Shown here piece by piece: positions 1-5,847 of a stretch of DNA of 6,137 nt. The position numbers were made by a program, and so were the translations under genes. The DNA lies in contig JABFXB010000391.1 in assembly GCA_013361975.1 (NCBI GenBank), forward strand, positions 1 to 6,137, read 5' to 3'. Positions within the stretch are counted from its first letter, which is position 1, and each line of letters begins with the position of its first letter. Under the pieces are notes generated by a model. It searched no databases. It saw nothing but the letters and a program-made list of their open reading frames with translations, and was not told the origin of the DNA. The DNA comes from Dermatophilaceae bacterium. Its GTDB lineage: Bacteria; Actinomycetota; Actinomycetes; Actinomycetales; Dermatophilaceae.

Positions 1-732
1 GAGCGTGACCGGCAGGGTCGCTGCGGGCTGCACCTTTCCGGTGGACGTCTTGATGAAGTCGCCACCGGCGAGCATCGAGAGGTACGAGGCGCGGCGCACG
101 TTGTCGTAGGTGACGAGCTCGCCGGTCTCCATGATCACCTTGAGGTGCGCGTCACCGCAGGCCTGCTTCACCTCCGCGATCTGGTTGAACACCGTCAGGT
201 AGTCGCCGGAGAGGAAGGCGCCGCGGTCGATCACCATGTCGATCTCGTCGGCGCCGGCCTCGACGGCGTCACGGGTGTCGGCGAGCTTGACCGGCACGCT
301 GGCACGGCCCGACGGGAACGCCGTGGCGACCGCAGCGACGTGGATGCCGCTGTCGCCGAGAGCCGCCTTCGCCGTCGCCACCATGTCGCCGTAGACGCAG
401 ATGGCGGCCGGACGCGGCGTCGTCGGGTCGAGGGCGTCGGGCACGAGAGCCTTCGCGCAGAGCGAGCGGACCTTGCCGACGGTGTCGGCGCCCTCGAGCG
501 TGGTGAGGTCGATCATCCCGATCGCCGCGTCGATGGCCCAGGCCTTGCTCGTGGTCTTGATCGACCGCGTGCCGAGCGACGCGGCGCGGCCCTCGCAGCC
601 GACCTGGTCGACCCCGGGAAGGCCGTGCAGCCACGAGGTGAGGGCGGAGTTCGTGAGGCGCGACACCCCGAGGACGTCACGCGCCTGGGCGGTGAGGTCC
701 TGCGCGGAGCGCGTCGTGGTGCTGACAGTCAC
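1..732 (-). CDS. deoC: Deoxyribose-phosphate aldolase DeoC, C-terminus cut by the window edge
   Basis: Class I aldolase that splits 2-deoxyribose-5-phosphate into glyceraldehyde-3-phosphate and acetaldehyde in the cytoplasm, the last step of deoxynucleoside catabolism. About 244 residues are visible. Motifs seen: DLTTLEGADT at about residues 75-84, AICVYGDMV, ATAFPSGRA, DEIDMVIDRG (the Asp at about 165 matches the proton-relay Asp102 of E. coli DeoC), LKVIMETGEL, and GDFIKTSTGK, where Lys at about 228 is the Schiff-base lysine. The long N-terminal extension resembles the roughly 320-residue human DERA-like form more than the shorter E. coli enzyme. The last part, including the expected KPAGG-type loop, lies beyond position 1. 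Two tandem GTG codons (735 and 732) follow an in-frame TAG at 744-742, so the start is tightly bounded. I prefer 732 because a TAGACT box ends 6 nt upstream of it. The gene is divergent from the PH-domain gene. The family call is certain; the exact start is not. Confidence 0.95.
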   Translation of the reverse strand, partial: MTVSTTTRSAQDLTAQARDVLGVSRLTNSALTSWLHGLPGVDQVGCEGRAASLGTRSIKTTSKAWAIDAAIGMIDLTTLEGADTVGKVRSLCAKALVPDALDPTTPRPAAICVYGDMVATAKAALGDSGIHVAAVATAFPSGRASVPVKLADTRDAVEAGADEIDMVIDRGAFLSGDYLTVFNQIAEVKQACGDAHLKVIMETGELVTYDNVRRASYLSMLAGGDFIKTSTGKVQPAATLPVTL

Positions 733-738
733 CACGGG

Positions 739-744
739 AGTCTA
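739..744 (-). promoter_or_regulatory. Candidate -10 box of a leaderless deoC promoter
   Basis: On the minus strand the hexamer TAGACT fits the actinobacterial TANNNT pattern. It is followed by six bases and then GTG at 732, so the expected transcription start coincides with the start codon. No purine-rich Shine-Dalgarno sits at normal distance; GGTGGA, a little upstream, is weak. I see no convincing -35 hexamer 16-19 bases upstream, which is common in these bacteria. This is inference from spacing alone. Confidence 0.35.
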
Positions 745-787
745 TCCACCATTCGAGACGGCCCGTGACGCGTGAGAGAGTGCCACC

Positions 788-1429
788 GTGAGTCCTGAAC
801 CCCAGCACCCCGAGCCCGAAGGGGCCACCCCGGGCGCAGGCGACCGCGAGGCACAGACCCTGCGGCCCGGGTCGTCCATCGCGGTCGGTGTCATCGCCGG
901 CCTCTGCGGCCTCGCCCTGCTCGTGCCGGCCCTGCTGACGCCGCCGCGAAGCTGGTCGCTGGTCTCGGTCGTGCTGCTCGTCCTGGTGCTCGTCTGGCTC
1001 TTCGTCGTGCACCCGTGCGTCGTCGTCCACGCCGAGGGCCTGCGCCTCGTGAACCCCCTGCGCACGGTCGAGCTGACCTGGCCCGCCATCACCGAGGTAC
1101 GCTCCCGTTGGTCGCTCGAGCTCGTCGCCGACGGCACGCGTTACACGGCCTGGGGCGTGCCGGCAGACCCGGGGCGCCCGAGGTACGGCCGGGGCATGCT
1201 GAACCTGGGGGCCAACCAGGTGCGGGGGCGCGGCAGCACCGAGCTGCCGACCAGGTCGAAGGTCCAGGCGCAGCTCGTCGCCGCCGAGGTCGAGCAGCTC
1301 ATCGCGGCCGACCGCAAGCGCAAGGACGGCCGCACCCCCCGCATCGCGACCCAGGCCTGGGACCCCGTCTCGGTCGGGCTCCTGCTCGCCGCGACCGTCT
1401 TCTTCGTCATCGCGACGTTCGTCGCCTGA
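788..1429 (+). CDS. PH-domain-containing integral membrane protein, function unknown
   Basis: A 213-residue protein of the actinobacterial bacterial-PH type (resembling the PH domain of mycobacterial low-molecular-weight antigen 6). It has a Pro/Glu-rich cytoplasmic-like N-terminus (about 1-27), then two hydrophobic segments at about 31-50 and 57-74. A beta-rich PH-like region at about 75-130 carries the characteristic run VVHAEGLRLVNPLRTVEL followed by W-PAITEV. A charged stretch (QAQLVAAEVEQLIAADRKRK) follows, and a final hydrophobic segment at about 194-213 ends the protein. No catalytic motif is visible, and these proteins generally have no assigned biochemical role. The GTG start has a purine-rich GAGAGAG at 774-780, seven bases upstream, a reasonable ribosome-binding site. 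It is divergent from deoC (about 55 bp apart) and convergent with the mutase gene (29 bp between them), so it is probably transcribed alone and not part of the nucleoside pathway. Confidence 0.8.
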   Translation: MSPEPQHPEPEGATPGAGDREAQTLRPGSSIAVGVIAGLCGLALLVPALLTPPRSWSLVSVVLLVLVLVWLFVVHPCVVVHAEGLRLVNPLRTVELTWPAITEVRSRWSLELVADGTRYTAWGVPADPGRPRYGRGMLNLGANQVRGRGSTELPTRSKVQAQLVAAEVEQLIAADRKRKDGRTPRIATQAWDPVSVGLLLAATVFFVIATFVA

Positions 1430-1458
1430 CGGCCTGGCGCGAGGCAGAGCCCGCCGGC

Positions 1459-3144
1459 TCAGAGCGACGTCAGGCGCTCCATGTCGGCGCGGACCGCGGC
1501 AAGACGGGTCTCGGCGACCGCCTTGGACTCGCCGAGGCCGGCCGCGTCGGCCACGGGCTCGATGACCTCGAGGTAGACCTTCACCTTCGGCTCGGTGCCG
1601 CTGGGGCGCACGATCACGCGCGACCGGTCGGCCAAGTGGTAGCGCAGGCCCTCGGTCGGCGGCAGGCCGCCGTCGCCGCGCGCGAGGTCGTCGGCCCGGG
1701 TGACCTCGGTGCCGGCCACCGTCGTGGGCGGCTCGTCGCGCAGCCGGCCCATCAGGGCCTCGGTCTCGGCCAGGTCGGAGACGCGCACCGAGAACGAGTC
1801 GGTGGCGTGGACGCCGTGCTCGACGGCGAGGTCGTCGAGCAGGTCGGTGAGCGTGCGCCCCTCGGCCCTGAGGGTGGCGGCCAGCTCGGCGAGCAGCAGG
1901 GCGGCGCTGACACCGTCCTTGTCGCGCACGAGCCGGGGCGCGACGCAGTAGCCGAGAGCCTCCTCGTAGCCGAACCGCAGCCGGCGCACGCGCGAGATCC
2001 ACTTGAAGCCGGTGAGGGTCTCCTCGTGCGCCAGCTTGGCGGCCCTGGCGATCGACGCGAGGAGGCGGGACGAGACGATGGAGTTGGCGAAGACGTCGCG
2101 GCGCGAGACCCCGCGCCGCACGACGTGCGCGCCGAGCAGGGCGCCCACCTCGTCGCCGCGCAGCATCCGCCAGTCGCCGAGTGCCGGGTCGAGGACGGCC
2201 GCCGCGCACCGGTCGGCATCGGGGTCGCTCGCGATGACGAGGTCGCACCCGACTGCCCGGGCGCGGGCCAGGGCGAGGTCGATGGCGCCCTTCTCCTCGG
2301 GGTTGGGGAAGGCCACCGTGGGGAAGTCGGGGTCGGGCACGGCCTGCTCGTCGACCGCGATCGGCGCCGCGAAGCCGGCCCGGACGAACGCGGCATGCAC
2401 CGTGCCGTGGCCGACCCCGTGCAGGCTCGTGTGGACGACGCGCAGATCGCGGGGCGAGTCGGGGTCGACGACCGTGGCGACGGCGTCGATGTAGCTCTCG
2501 AGGAGGTCGTCGCCGAGCGTCTCCCAGCCCTCCGTGGCGCGAGGCACGTCGGCGACCCGCTCGACGCGACCGATGTGGGCGGCGATCTCGCCGTCGGCCG
2601 GCGGGACGATCTGGCTCCCGTCACCGAGGTACACCTTGTAGCCGTTGTCCTGAGGCGGGTTGTGGCTCGCTGTCACCATGACGCCGGCGTCGGCCCCGAG
2701 GTGGCGGATCGCGAAGGCGAGCACCGGGGTCGGCAGCGGCTGGGGCAGCAGCATCGCCCGACCACCGGCCGCGACGACGACGGCCGCCGTGTCGCGGGCG
2801 AACACGTCGGAGTTGTAGCGGGCGTCGTAGCCGATCACCACGGTCGGGTGCTCGCCCGCACGACCCTCCGCCTTGAGGTATGCCGTCAGGCCGGCCGCCG
2901 CACGGATGACGACGCTGCGGTTCATCCGGTTCGGGCCCGCCCCGAGCGCGCCGCGCAGCCCCGCGGTGCCGAACTCGAGCAGGCCCGACATGCGGTCGGC
3001 GAGGTCGGCCACGGCGTCGCCGTCCCCGTCGGTCGCGCGCGTGAGCAGCGCGTCGAGCTCGGCCCGGGTGGTCGGGTCGGGGTCGTCGTCGCGCCAGGCC
3101 CGCGCGGCGGCATACATGGTCTCGGTGGCGTCCACGGCGGTCAT
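1459..3144 (-). CDS. Phospho-sugar mutase of the PGM2/PmmB type, probable phosphopentomutase
   Basis: A 561-residue member of the alpha-D-phosphohexomutase superfamily, cytoplasmic. Family landmarks appear in order: EFGTAGLRG (57-65), the phosphoserine loop VMVTASHNP with Ser160 as the phosphorylated residue, HTSLHGVGHG, PDPDFPTVAFPNPEEKGAID, the Mg-binding loop SDPDADR (306-312), TLTGFKWISR, sugar-binding GYEEALGY (Glu394-Glu395), RDKDGVSAA, and phosphate-binding RPSGTEPK (513-519). All domains are complete. The HTSxHGVGH, PDPxFPT and ETLTGFKW signatures resemble human PGM2, a phosphopentomutase, more than short bacterial phosphoglucosamine or phosphomannose mutases. The likely reaction is (deoxy)ribose-1-phosphate to the 5-phosphate, though homologues are often labelled phosphomannomutase/phosphoglucomutase (mycobacterial pmmB). 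Its ATG (3144) shares one base with the punA stop (TGATG), which fixes the start and implies translational coupling. Substrate is inferred from homology and neighbours; the family is certain. Confidence 0.93.
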   Translation of the reverse strand: MTAVDATETMYAAARAWRDDDPDPTTRAELDALLTRATDGDGDAVADLADRMSGLLEFGTAGLRGALGAGPNRMNRSVVIRAAAGLTAYLKAEGRAGEHPTVVIGYDARYNSDVFARDTAAVVVAAGGRAMLLPQPLPTPVLAFAIRHLGADAGVMVTASHNPPQDNGYKVYLGDGSQIVPPADGEIAAHIGRVERVADVPRATEGWETLGDDLLESYIDAVATVVDPDSPRDLRVVHTSLHGVGHGTVHAAFVRAGFAAPIAVDEQAVPDPDFPTVAFPNPEEKGAIDLALARARAVGCDLVIASDPDADRCAAAVLDPALGDWRMLRGDEVGALLGAHVVRRGVSRRDVFANSIVSSRLLASIARAAKLAHEETLTGFKWISRVRRLRFGYEEALGYCVAPRLVRDKDGVSAALLLAELAATLRAEGRTLTDLLDDLAVEHGVHATDSFSVRVSDLAETEALMGRLRDEPPTTVAGTEVTRADDLARGDGGLPPTEGLRYHLADRSRVIVRPSGTEPKVKVYLEVIEPVADAAGLGESKAVAETRLAAVRADMERLTSL

Positions 3145-3977
3145 CACAGGCGCCCCACGACGGCCGCGAGCAGGCGACCGCACCGCTCGGCGGCGAGCCG
3201 GCCGGCCTCGAGCACCTCGTCGTGGCTGAGCGGGGAGTCGGAGATGCCCGCGGCGAGGTTCGTCACGAGCGAGATGCCGAGCACGTCGAGACCGCTCTGG
3301 CGGGCGGCGATGGCCTCGAGGGAGGTCGACATCCCGACGAGGTCGCCCCCGATGACCTTGGCCATCTGCACCTCGGCGGGCGTCTCGTAGTGCGGCCCGC
3401 GGAACTGGACGTAGACGCCCTCGTCGAGGTCGGGGTCGACCTCGCGGGCGAGGTCGCGCAGCCGCGGCGTGTAGACGTCGGTGAGGTCGACGAAGTTGGC
3501 GCCCTCGATGGGGGAGTGCGCCGTGAGGTTGATGTGGTCGCGGATGAGCACCGGCGTGCCGGGCGACCACGCCGGGTTGAGCCCGCCGCAGCCGTTGGTC
3601 AACACCACCGTCGAGCAGCCGGTCGCCTTCGCCGTGCGCACTCCGTGGACGACCGAGCGCACACCCCGGCCCTCGTAGAAGTGGGTGCGCGTGCCGAAGA
3701 CGAGGGCGCGGCGGCCGGTCTCGCCGATCGCCACCGACCGCATGCTGCCCGTGTGGCCCACGACGGCGGCCTGGTGGAAGCCGGGAACGTCGGCGTTGTC
3801 GACGGTGGCGAGCGTCTCGCCGATGAGGTCGGCCGTCTGGCCCCAGCCCGAACCGAGCACGAGTGCCACGTCGTGCCGCTCGGCGCCCGTGCGCTCGGCG
3901 ATCACGGCGGCAGCGTCGGCGGCGACGTCGAAGGGGTCGGTGGCTGGGTCGTCGAGATCACGGGGGGAGCTGTTCAC
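3144..3977 (-). CDS. punA: Purine nucleoside phosphorylase, trimeric (NP-I) type
   Basis: A 277-residue cytoplasmic enzyme that phosphorolyses purine nucleosides and deoxynucleosides to free base plus (deoxy)ribose-1-phosphate. Motifs in order: phosphate-binding LGSGWG (41-46), VVGHTGS, RTHFYEGRG with its phosphate/ribose-site His, TNGCGGLN, FRGPHYETPAE (Glu198 corresponds to the purine-binding Glu of the mammalian enzyme), GMSTSLEAIAARQ, and VTNLAAG with Asn240. The Glu/Asn pair is the signature of trimeric PNPs specific for 6-oxopurines (inosine, guanosine), unlike hexameric E. coli DeoD. Length is normal. The start is GTG at 3977 with no Shine-Dalgarno; a TAGAGT box seven bases upstream suggests a leaderless message. 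It is first in an operon with the mutase gene, which begins inside its stop codon, and is divergent from lpdA. The mycobacterial equivalent is also called deoD. I recall a similar deoD-pmmB pairing in M. tuberculosis. Confidence 0.95.
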   Translation of the reverse strand: MNSSPRDLDDPATDPFDVAADAAAVIAERTGAERHDVALVLGSGWGQTADLIGETLATVDNADVPGFHQAAVVGHTGSMRSVAIGETGRRALVFGTRTHFYEGRGVRSVVHGVRTAKATGCSTVVLTNGCGGLNPAWSPGTPVLIRDHINLTAHSPIEGANFVDLTDVYTPRLRDLAREVDPDLDEGVYVQFRGPHYETPAEVQMAKVIGGDLVGMSTSLEAIAARQSGLDVLGISLVTNLAAGISDSPLSHDEVLEAGRLAAERCGRLLAAVVGRL

Positions 3978-3984
3978 GATGTGG

Positions 3985-3990
3985 ACTCTA
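3985..3990 (-). promoter_or_regulatory. Candidate -10 box of a leaderless punA-mutase promoter
   Basis: The minus-strand hexamer TAGAGT fits TANNNT and ends seven bases before the GTG at 3977, so RNA synthesis would begin at or next to the start codon. The bases between (CCACATC) carry no ribosome-binding site. This arrangement matches the one upstream of deoC. No good -35 hexamer is seen at 16-18 bases. The inference rests on spacing and on the independent certainty that punA begins near here. Confidence 0.4.
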
Positions 3991-4011
3991 GCGAGGTCGT
4001 CCGGGGCGGCG

Positions 4012-4025
4012 CACCGGTCCCGGTG
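4012..4025. repeat. Short inverted repeat in the punA-lpdA divergent region, possible operator
   Basis: CACCGG and CCGGTG form six-base inverted arms separated by two bases. The element lies about 35-48 bases upstream of the proposed punA transcription start and about 40 bases before lpdA, where a regulator could influence either gene. A further CACCGG occurs at 4052-4057. In DNA this GC-rich such a palindrome may easily arise by chance, and I see no copy upstream of deoC. Confidence 0.2.
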
Positions 4026-4066
4026 GCCGTGGAGGGGCGCGTCGGGGCGGTCACCGGGATGGTTGG

Positions 4067-5479
4067 ATGGAGCCCGTGATCACGCGCGAGACGTCCGTTG
4101 TCATCATCGGCGGTGGCCCCGGCGGCTACGAGGCGGCGCTCGTCGCGGCCCAGCTCGGCGCCCGGGTCACGATCGTCGAGCGCGACGGGCTCGGTGGGGC
4201 GGCCGTGCTCACCGACTGTGTGCCGAGCAAGGCGCTCATCGCGACCGCCGACTACATGTCCGACTTCGAGACCGCCTCCCACCTCGGCGTGCGGCTGCAG
4301 GACGACGACGGCGACGAGGTGTCCGACGCGGTGGCTCAGGCGCAGACCGTCAACGGCCGCATCCTGGAGCTCGCGGCCGCCCAGAGCGCCGACATCCAGG
4401 GCAGCCTCGAGCAGGTCGGCGTGACCGTGCTGCGCGGTACCGCGCGGGTCTCGAGCCGCGAGCTCGTCGTCGCCGAGCTCTCCGACGGCACCACCCAGGA
4501 GCTGGTCGCCGACGTCGTGCTCGTCGCCACCGGCGCTGCGCCCCGGGTCATGGACACGATGCGCCCCGACGGCGAGCGCATCCTCACGTGGCAGCAGATC
4601 TACTCGCTCGAGGAGCTGCCCGAGCGGATCATCGTCATCGGCTCCGGTGTGACCGGCGCCGAGCTCGCGCAGGCCTACCTCGGCCTCGGCTCACAGGTCG
4701 TGCTGGTCTCCTCCCGCGACCGCGTCCTGCCCGGCGAGGACGCCGATGCCGCCACCGTCATCGAGGACGTCTTCCGCAAGCGCGGCATGGAGGTGCTGAA
4801 CAAGTCGCGGGCGGCCTCCGTCGAGCGCACGGCCGACGGCGTGGTCGTCACGCTCGTCGACGGCCGCACCGTCGAGGGCAGCCACGCCCTCCTCGCCGTC
4901 GGGTCGGTGCCCAACACCGCGGGCATGGGGCTCGAGGAGGCGGGGGTCGAGCTCAGCCCATCGGGCCACGTCCAGGTCGATCGCGTCTCTCGCACGAGCG
5001 TCGGCGGCATCTACGCCGCCGGCGACTGCACCGGCGTGCTGCCGCTCGCGTCCGTCGCCGCCATGCAGGGTCGCATCGCCATGTGGCACGCCCTCGGTGA
5101 CGCGGTCGCCCCGCTCAACGTGCGCGGGGTCGCGGCCAACATCTTCACCGAGCCCGAGATCGCCACCGTCGGCATCAGTCAGGGCGCCGCCGACGAGTCG
5201 CCCGACGTCGAGTCGGTCATGCTGCCGCTCGCCCGCAACCCACGCGCCAAGATGCAGGGCATCTCCGACGGGTTCGTCAAGCTCTTCTGCCGCAAGGGCT
5301 ACGGCACCGTGCTGGGCGGGGTCGTCGTGGCGCCGAAGGCCTCCGAGCTCGTCTTCCCCGTCGCGCTCGCCGTGCAGAACCGGCTCAGCGTCGACCAGGT
5401 CTCGAGCACCATCACGGTCTACCCGTCGCTGTCGGGCTCCATCGCGGAGGCGGCCCGCCAGCTGCACCAGTCCGACTGA
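4067..5479 (+). CDS. lpdA: NAD(P)H:quinone oxidoreductase, LpdA type (flavoprotein disulfide reductase family)
   Basis: A 470-residue FAD protein closely resembling mycobacterial LpdA (Rv3303c), which reduces quinones with NAD(P)H and is not a true lipoamide dehydrogenase. It has an N-terminal FAD-binding GGGPGGYEA (15-23), then GGAAVLTDCVPSK (43-55). Here the first cysteine of the CxxxxC redox pair is Ala46 and only Cys51 remains. A second Rossmann motif GSGVTGAE (192-199) binds the nicotinamide nucleotide. FAD-binding AAGDCTG is at 317-323 (Asp320), followed by LASVAAMQGRIAMWHALG. The C-terminal dimerisation domain ends with VYPSLSGS, where Tyr452 and Gly457 replace the His and Glu of the catalytic dyad. 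After the second strand, Ser215-Ser216-Arg217 occupies the place where NADH-specific enzymes carry an acidic residue, consistent with NADPH use. ATG at 4067 is chosen; GTG at 4076 is an alternative. It is divergent from punA. Confidence 0.92.
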   Translation: MEPVITRETSVVIIGGGPGGYEAALVAAQLGARVTIVERDGLGGAAVLTDCVPSKALIATADYMSDFETASHLGVRLQDDDGDEVSDAVAQAQTVNGRILELAAAQSADIQGSLEQVGVTVLRGTARVSSRELVVAELSDGTTQELVADVVLVATGAAPRVMDTMRPDGERILTWQQIYSLEELPERIIVIGSGVTGAELAQAYLGLGSQVVLVSSRDRVLPGEDADAATVIEDVFRKRGMEVLNKSRAASVERTADGVVVTLVDGRTVEGSHALLAVGSVPNTAGMGLEEAGVELSPSGHVQVDRVSRTSVGGIYAAGDCTGVLPLASVAAMQGRIAMWHALGDAVAPLNVRGVAANIFTEPEIATVGISQGAADESPDVESVMLPLARNPRAKMQGISDGFVKLFCRKGYGTVLGGVVVAPKASELVFPVALAVQNRLSVDQVSSTITVYPSLSGSIAEAARQLHQSD

Positions 5480-5486
5480 TCGGTCC

Positions 5487-5530
5487 GGGCAGCCGTCCGG
5501 GGCCGGTGCGTCAGGGCAGCCGGTCGGGGC
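5487..5530. repeat. Imperfect 17-bp direct repeat between lpdA and the small membrane gene
   Basis: The 17-mers at 5487-5503 and 5514-5530 match at 15 of 17 positions (GGGCAGCCG followed by CGGGGC) with a 27-base offset. The second copy encodes the last residues of the minus-strand small protein; the first lies just beyond its stop codon. This could be a small tandem duplication at the 3' end of that gene or a chance match in GC-rich DNA. I see no rho-independent terminator with a U-tract between the converging genes. Confidence 0.3.
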
Positions 5531-5732
5531 GCTGCGGACCGTCCTGCTCGTCGCGCTCGAGGTCGGCGAGCCGGTCCTTCTCGGCCCACTGCTCCTTGCG
5601 CCGGCGCGACACCGACTCGCGCAGCTTCTTCTGCAGCGGGTAGACGACCGCCGCCACGAGGATCAGGATGATGAGGTTCGTCATCGAGAAGGACGACTGG
5701 TTCGAGGTCGCGGTGGCGAGGGTCGCAAGCAC
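5511..5732 (-). CDS. Small single-pass membrane protein, unknown function
   Basis: Up to 73 residues from GTG 5732. An internal ATG at 5684 (residue 17) would give 57 residues beginning MTNLIILILVAAVV. There is one hydrophobic segment at about 19-33, followed by a strongly charged tail (QKKLRESVSRRRKEQWAEKD, then DLERDEQDGPQRPDRLP). The positive-inside rule would place this tail in the cytoplasm. Helix-forming spacing of charges in the tail suggests an amphipathic or coiled helix. Codon third positions are G/C as in neighbouring genes, and a membrane segment plus ordered charged tail is unlikely for a random antisense frame, so I believe it is real. There is no clear Shine-Dalgarno at either start. 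It converges on lpdA (31 bases apart) and diverges from the antitoxin-like gene. I do not recognise the family. Confidence 0.6.
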   Translation of the reverse strand: MLATLATATSNQSSFSMTNLIILILVAAVVYPLQKKLRESVSRRRKEQWAEKDRLADLERDEQDGPQRPDRLP

Positions 5733-5753
5733 GTGACCAGTGTGTCAGAGGCG

Positions 5754-5759
5754 TAACGT
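5754..5759 (+). promoter_or_regulatory. Candidate -10 box upstream of the antitoxin-like gene
   Basis: TAACGT fits TANNNT, with GTGACC at 5733-5738 as a weak TTGAC-like -35 (spacer 15 bases, short). Transcription would begin near 5766-5767, giving roughly an 80-base leader before the gene at 5848. A GTG at 5767 begins an in-frame 21-codon mini-ORF ending at TGA 5830-5832. No other feature is evident in the 115-base gap 5733-5847. Confidence 0.25.
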
Positions 5760-5847
5760 CGGGCTCGTGGCGGCGTCGCCGTCACGTCAGGGACCCGACC
5801 GTGTCCATCGGCAGGTCTCTGGCCGGTTCTGACCGTGGAGGCACGCA

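Noticed and set aside
1447..1460. Hairpin GAGCC-CGCC-GGCTC between the converging PH-domain and mutase genes as a terminator
   Set aside because: The stem is only five base pairs, it overlaps the mutase stop codon, and no U-tract follows on either strand.
677..2248. A long minus-strand open frame crossing the deoC start, the PH-domain gene and part of the mutase
   Set aside because: It is out of frame with deoC and the mutase, crosses three well-supported genes and is Arg/Pro-rich without motifs.
1015..3390. A very long plus-strand open frame (about 790 codons) antisense to the mutase and punA genes
   Set aside because: Its translation is dominated by Arg, Gly, Ala, Val and Asp-His runs typical of an antisense frame in GC-rich DNA and shows no domain. 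The opposite strand carries unmistakable PNP and mutase motifs throughout.
3145..3570. An upstream extension of the mutase reading frame within punA
   Set aside because: The in-frame extension is an Arg/Ala-rich shadow of punA. The ATG at 3144 overlaps the punA stop and is followed at once by mutase-like sequence.
4043..4057. GC-rich segment GGTCACC as a larger operator palindrome
   Set aside because: Only three bases pair on each side of the centre, which is expected by chance in this composition.
3685..5100. A long plus-strand open frame overlapping punA and lpdA
   Set aside because: It is out of frame with lpdA, low in complexity (Arg-rich), and has no recognisable domain.
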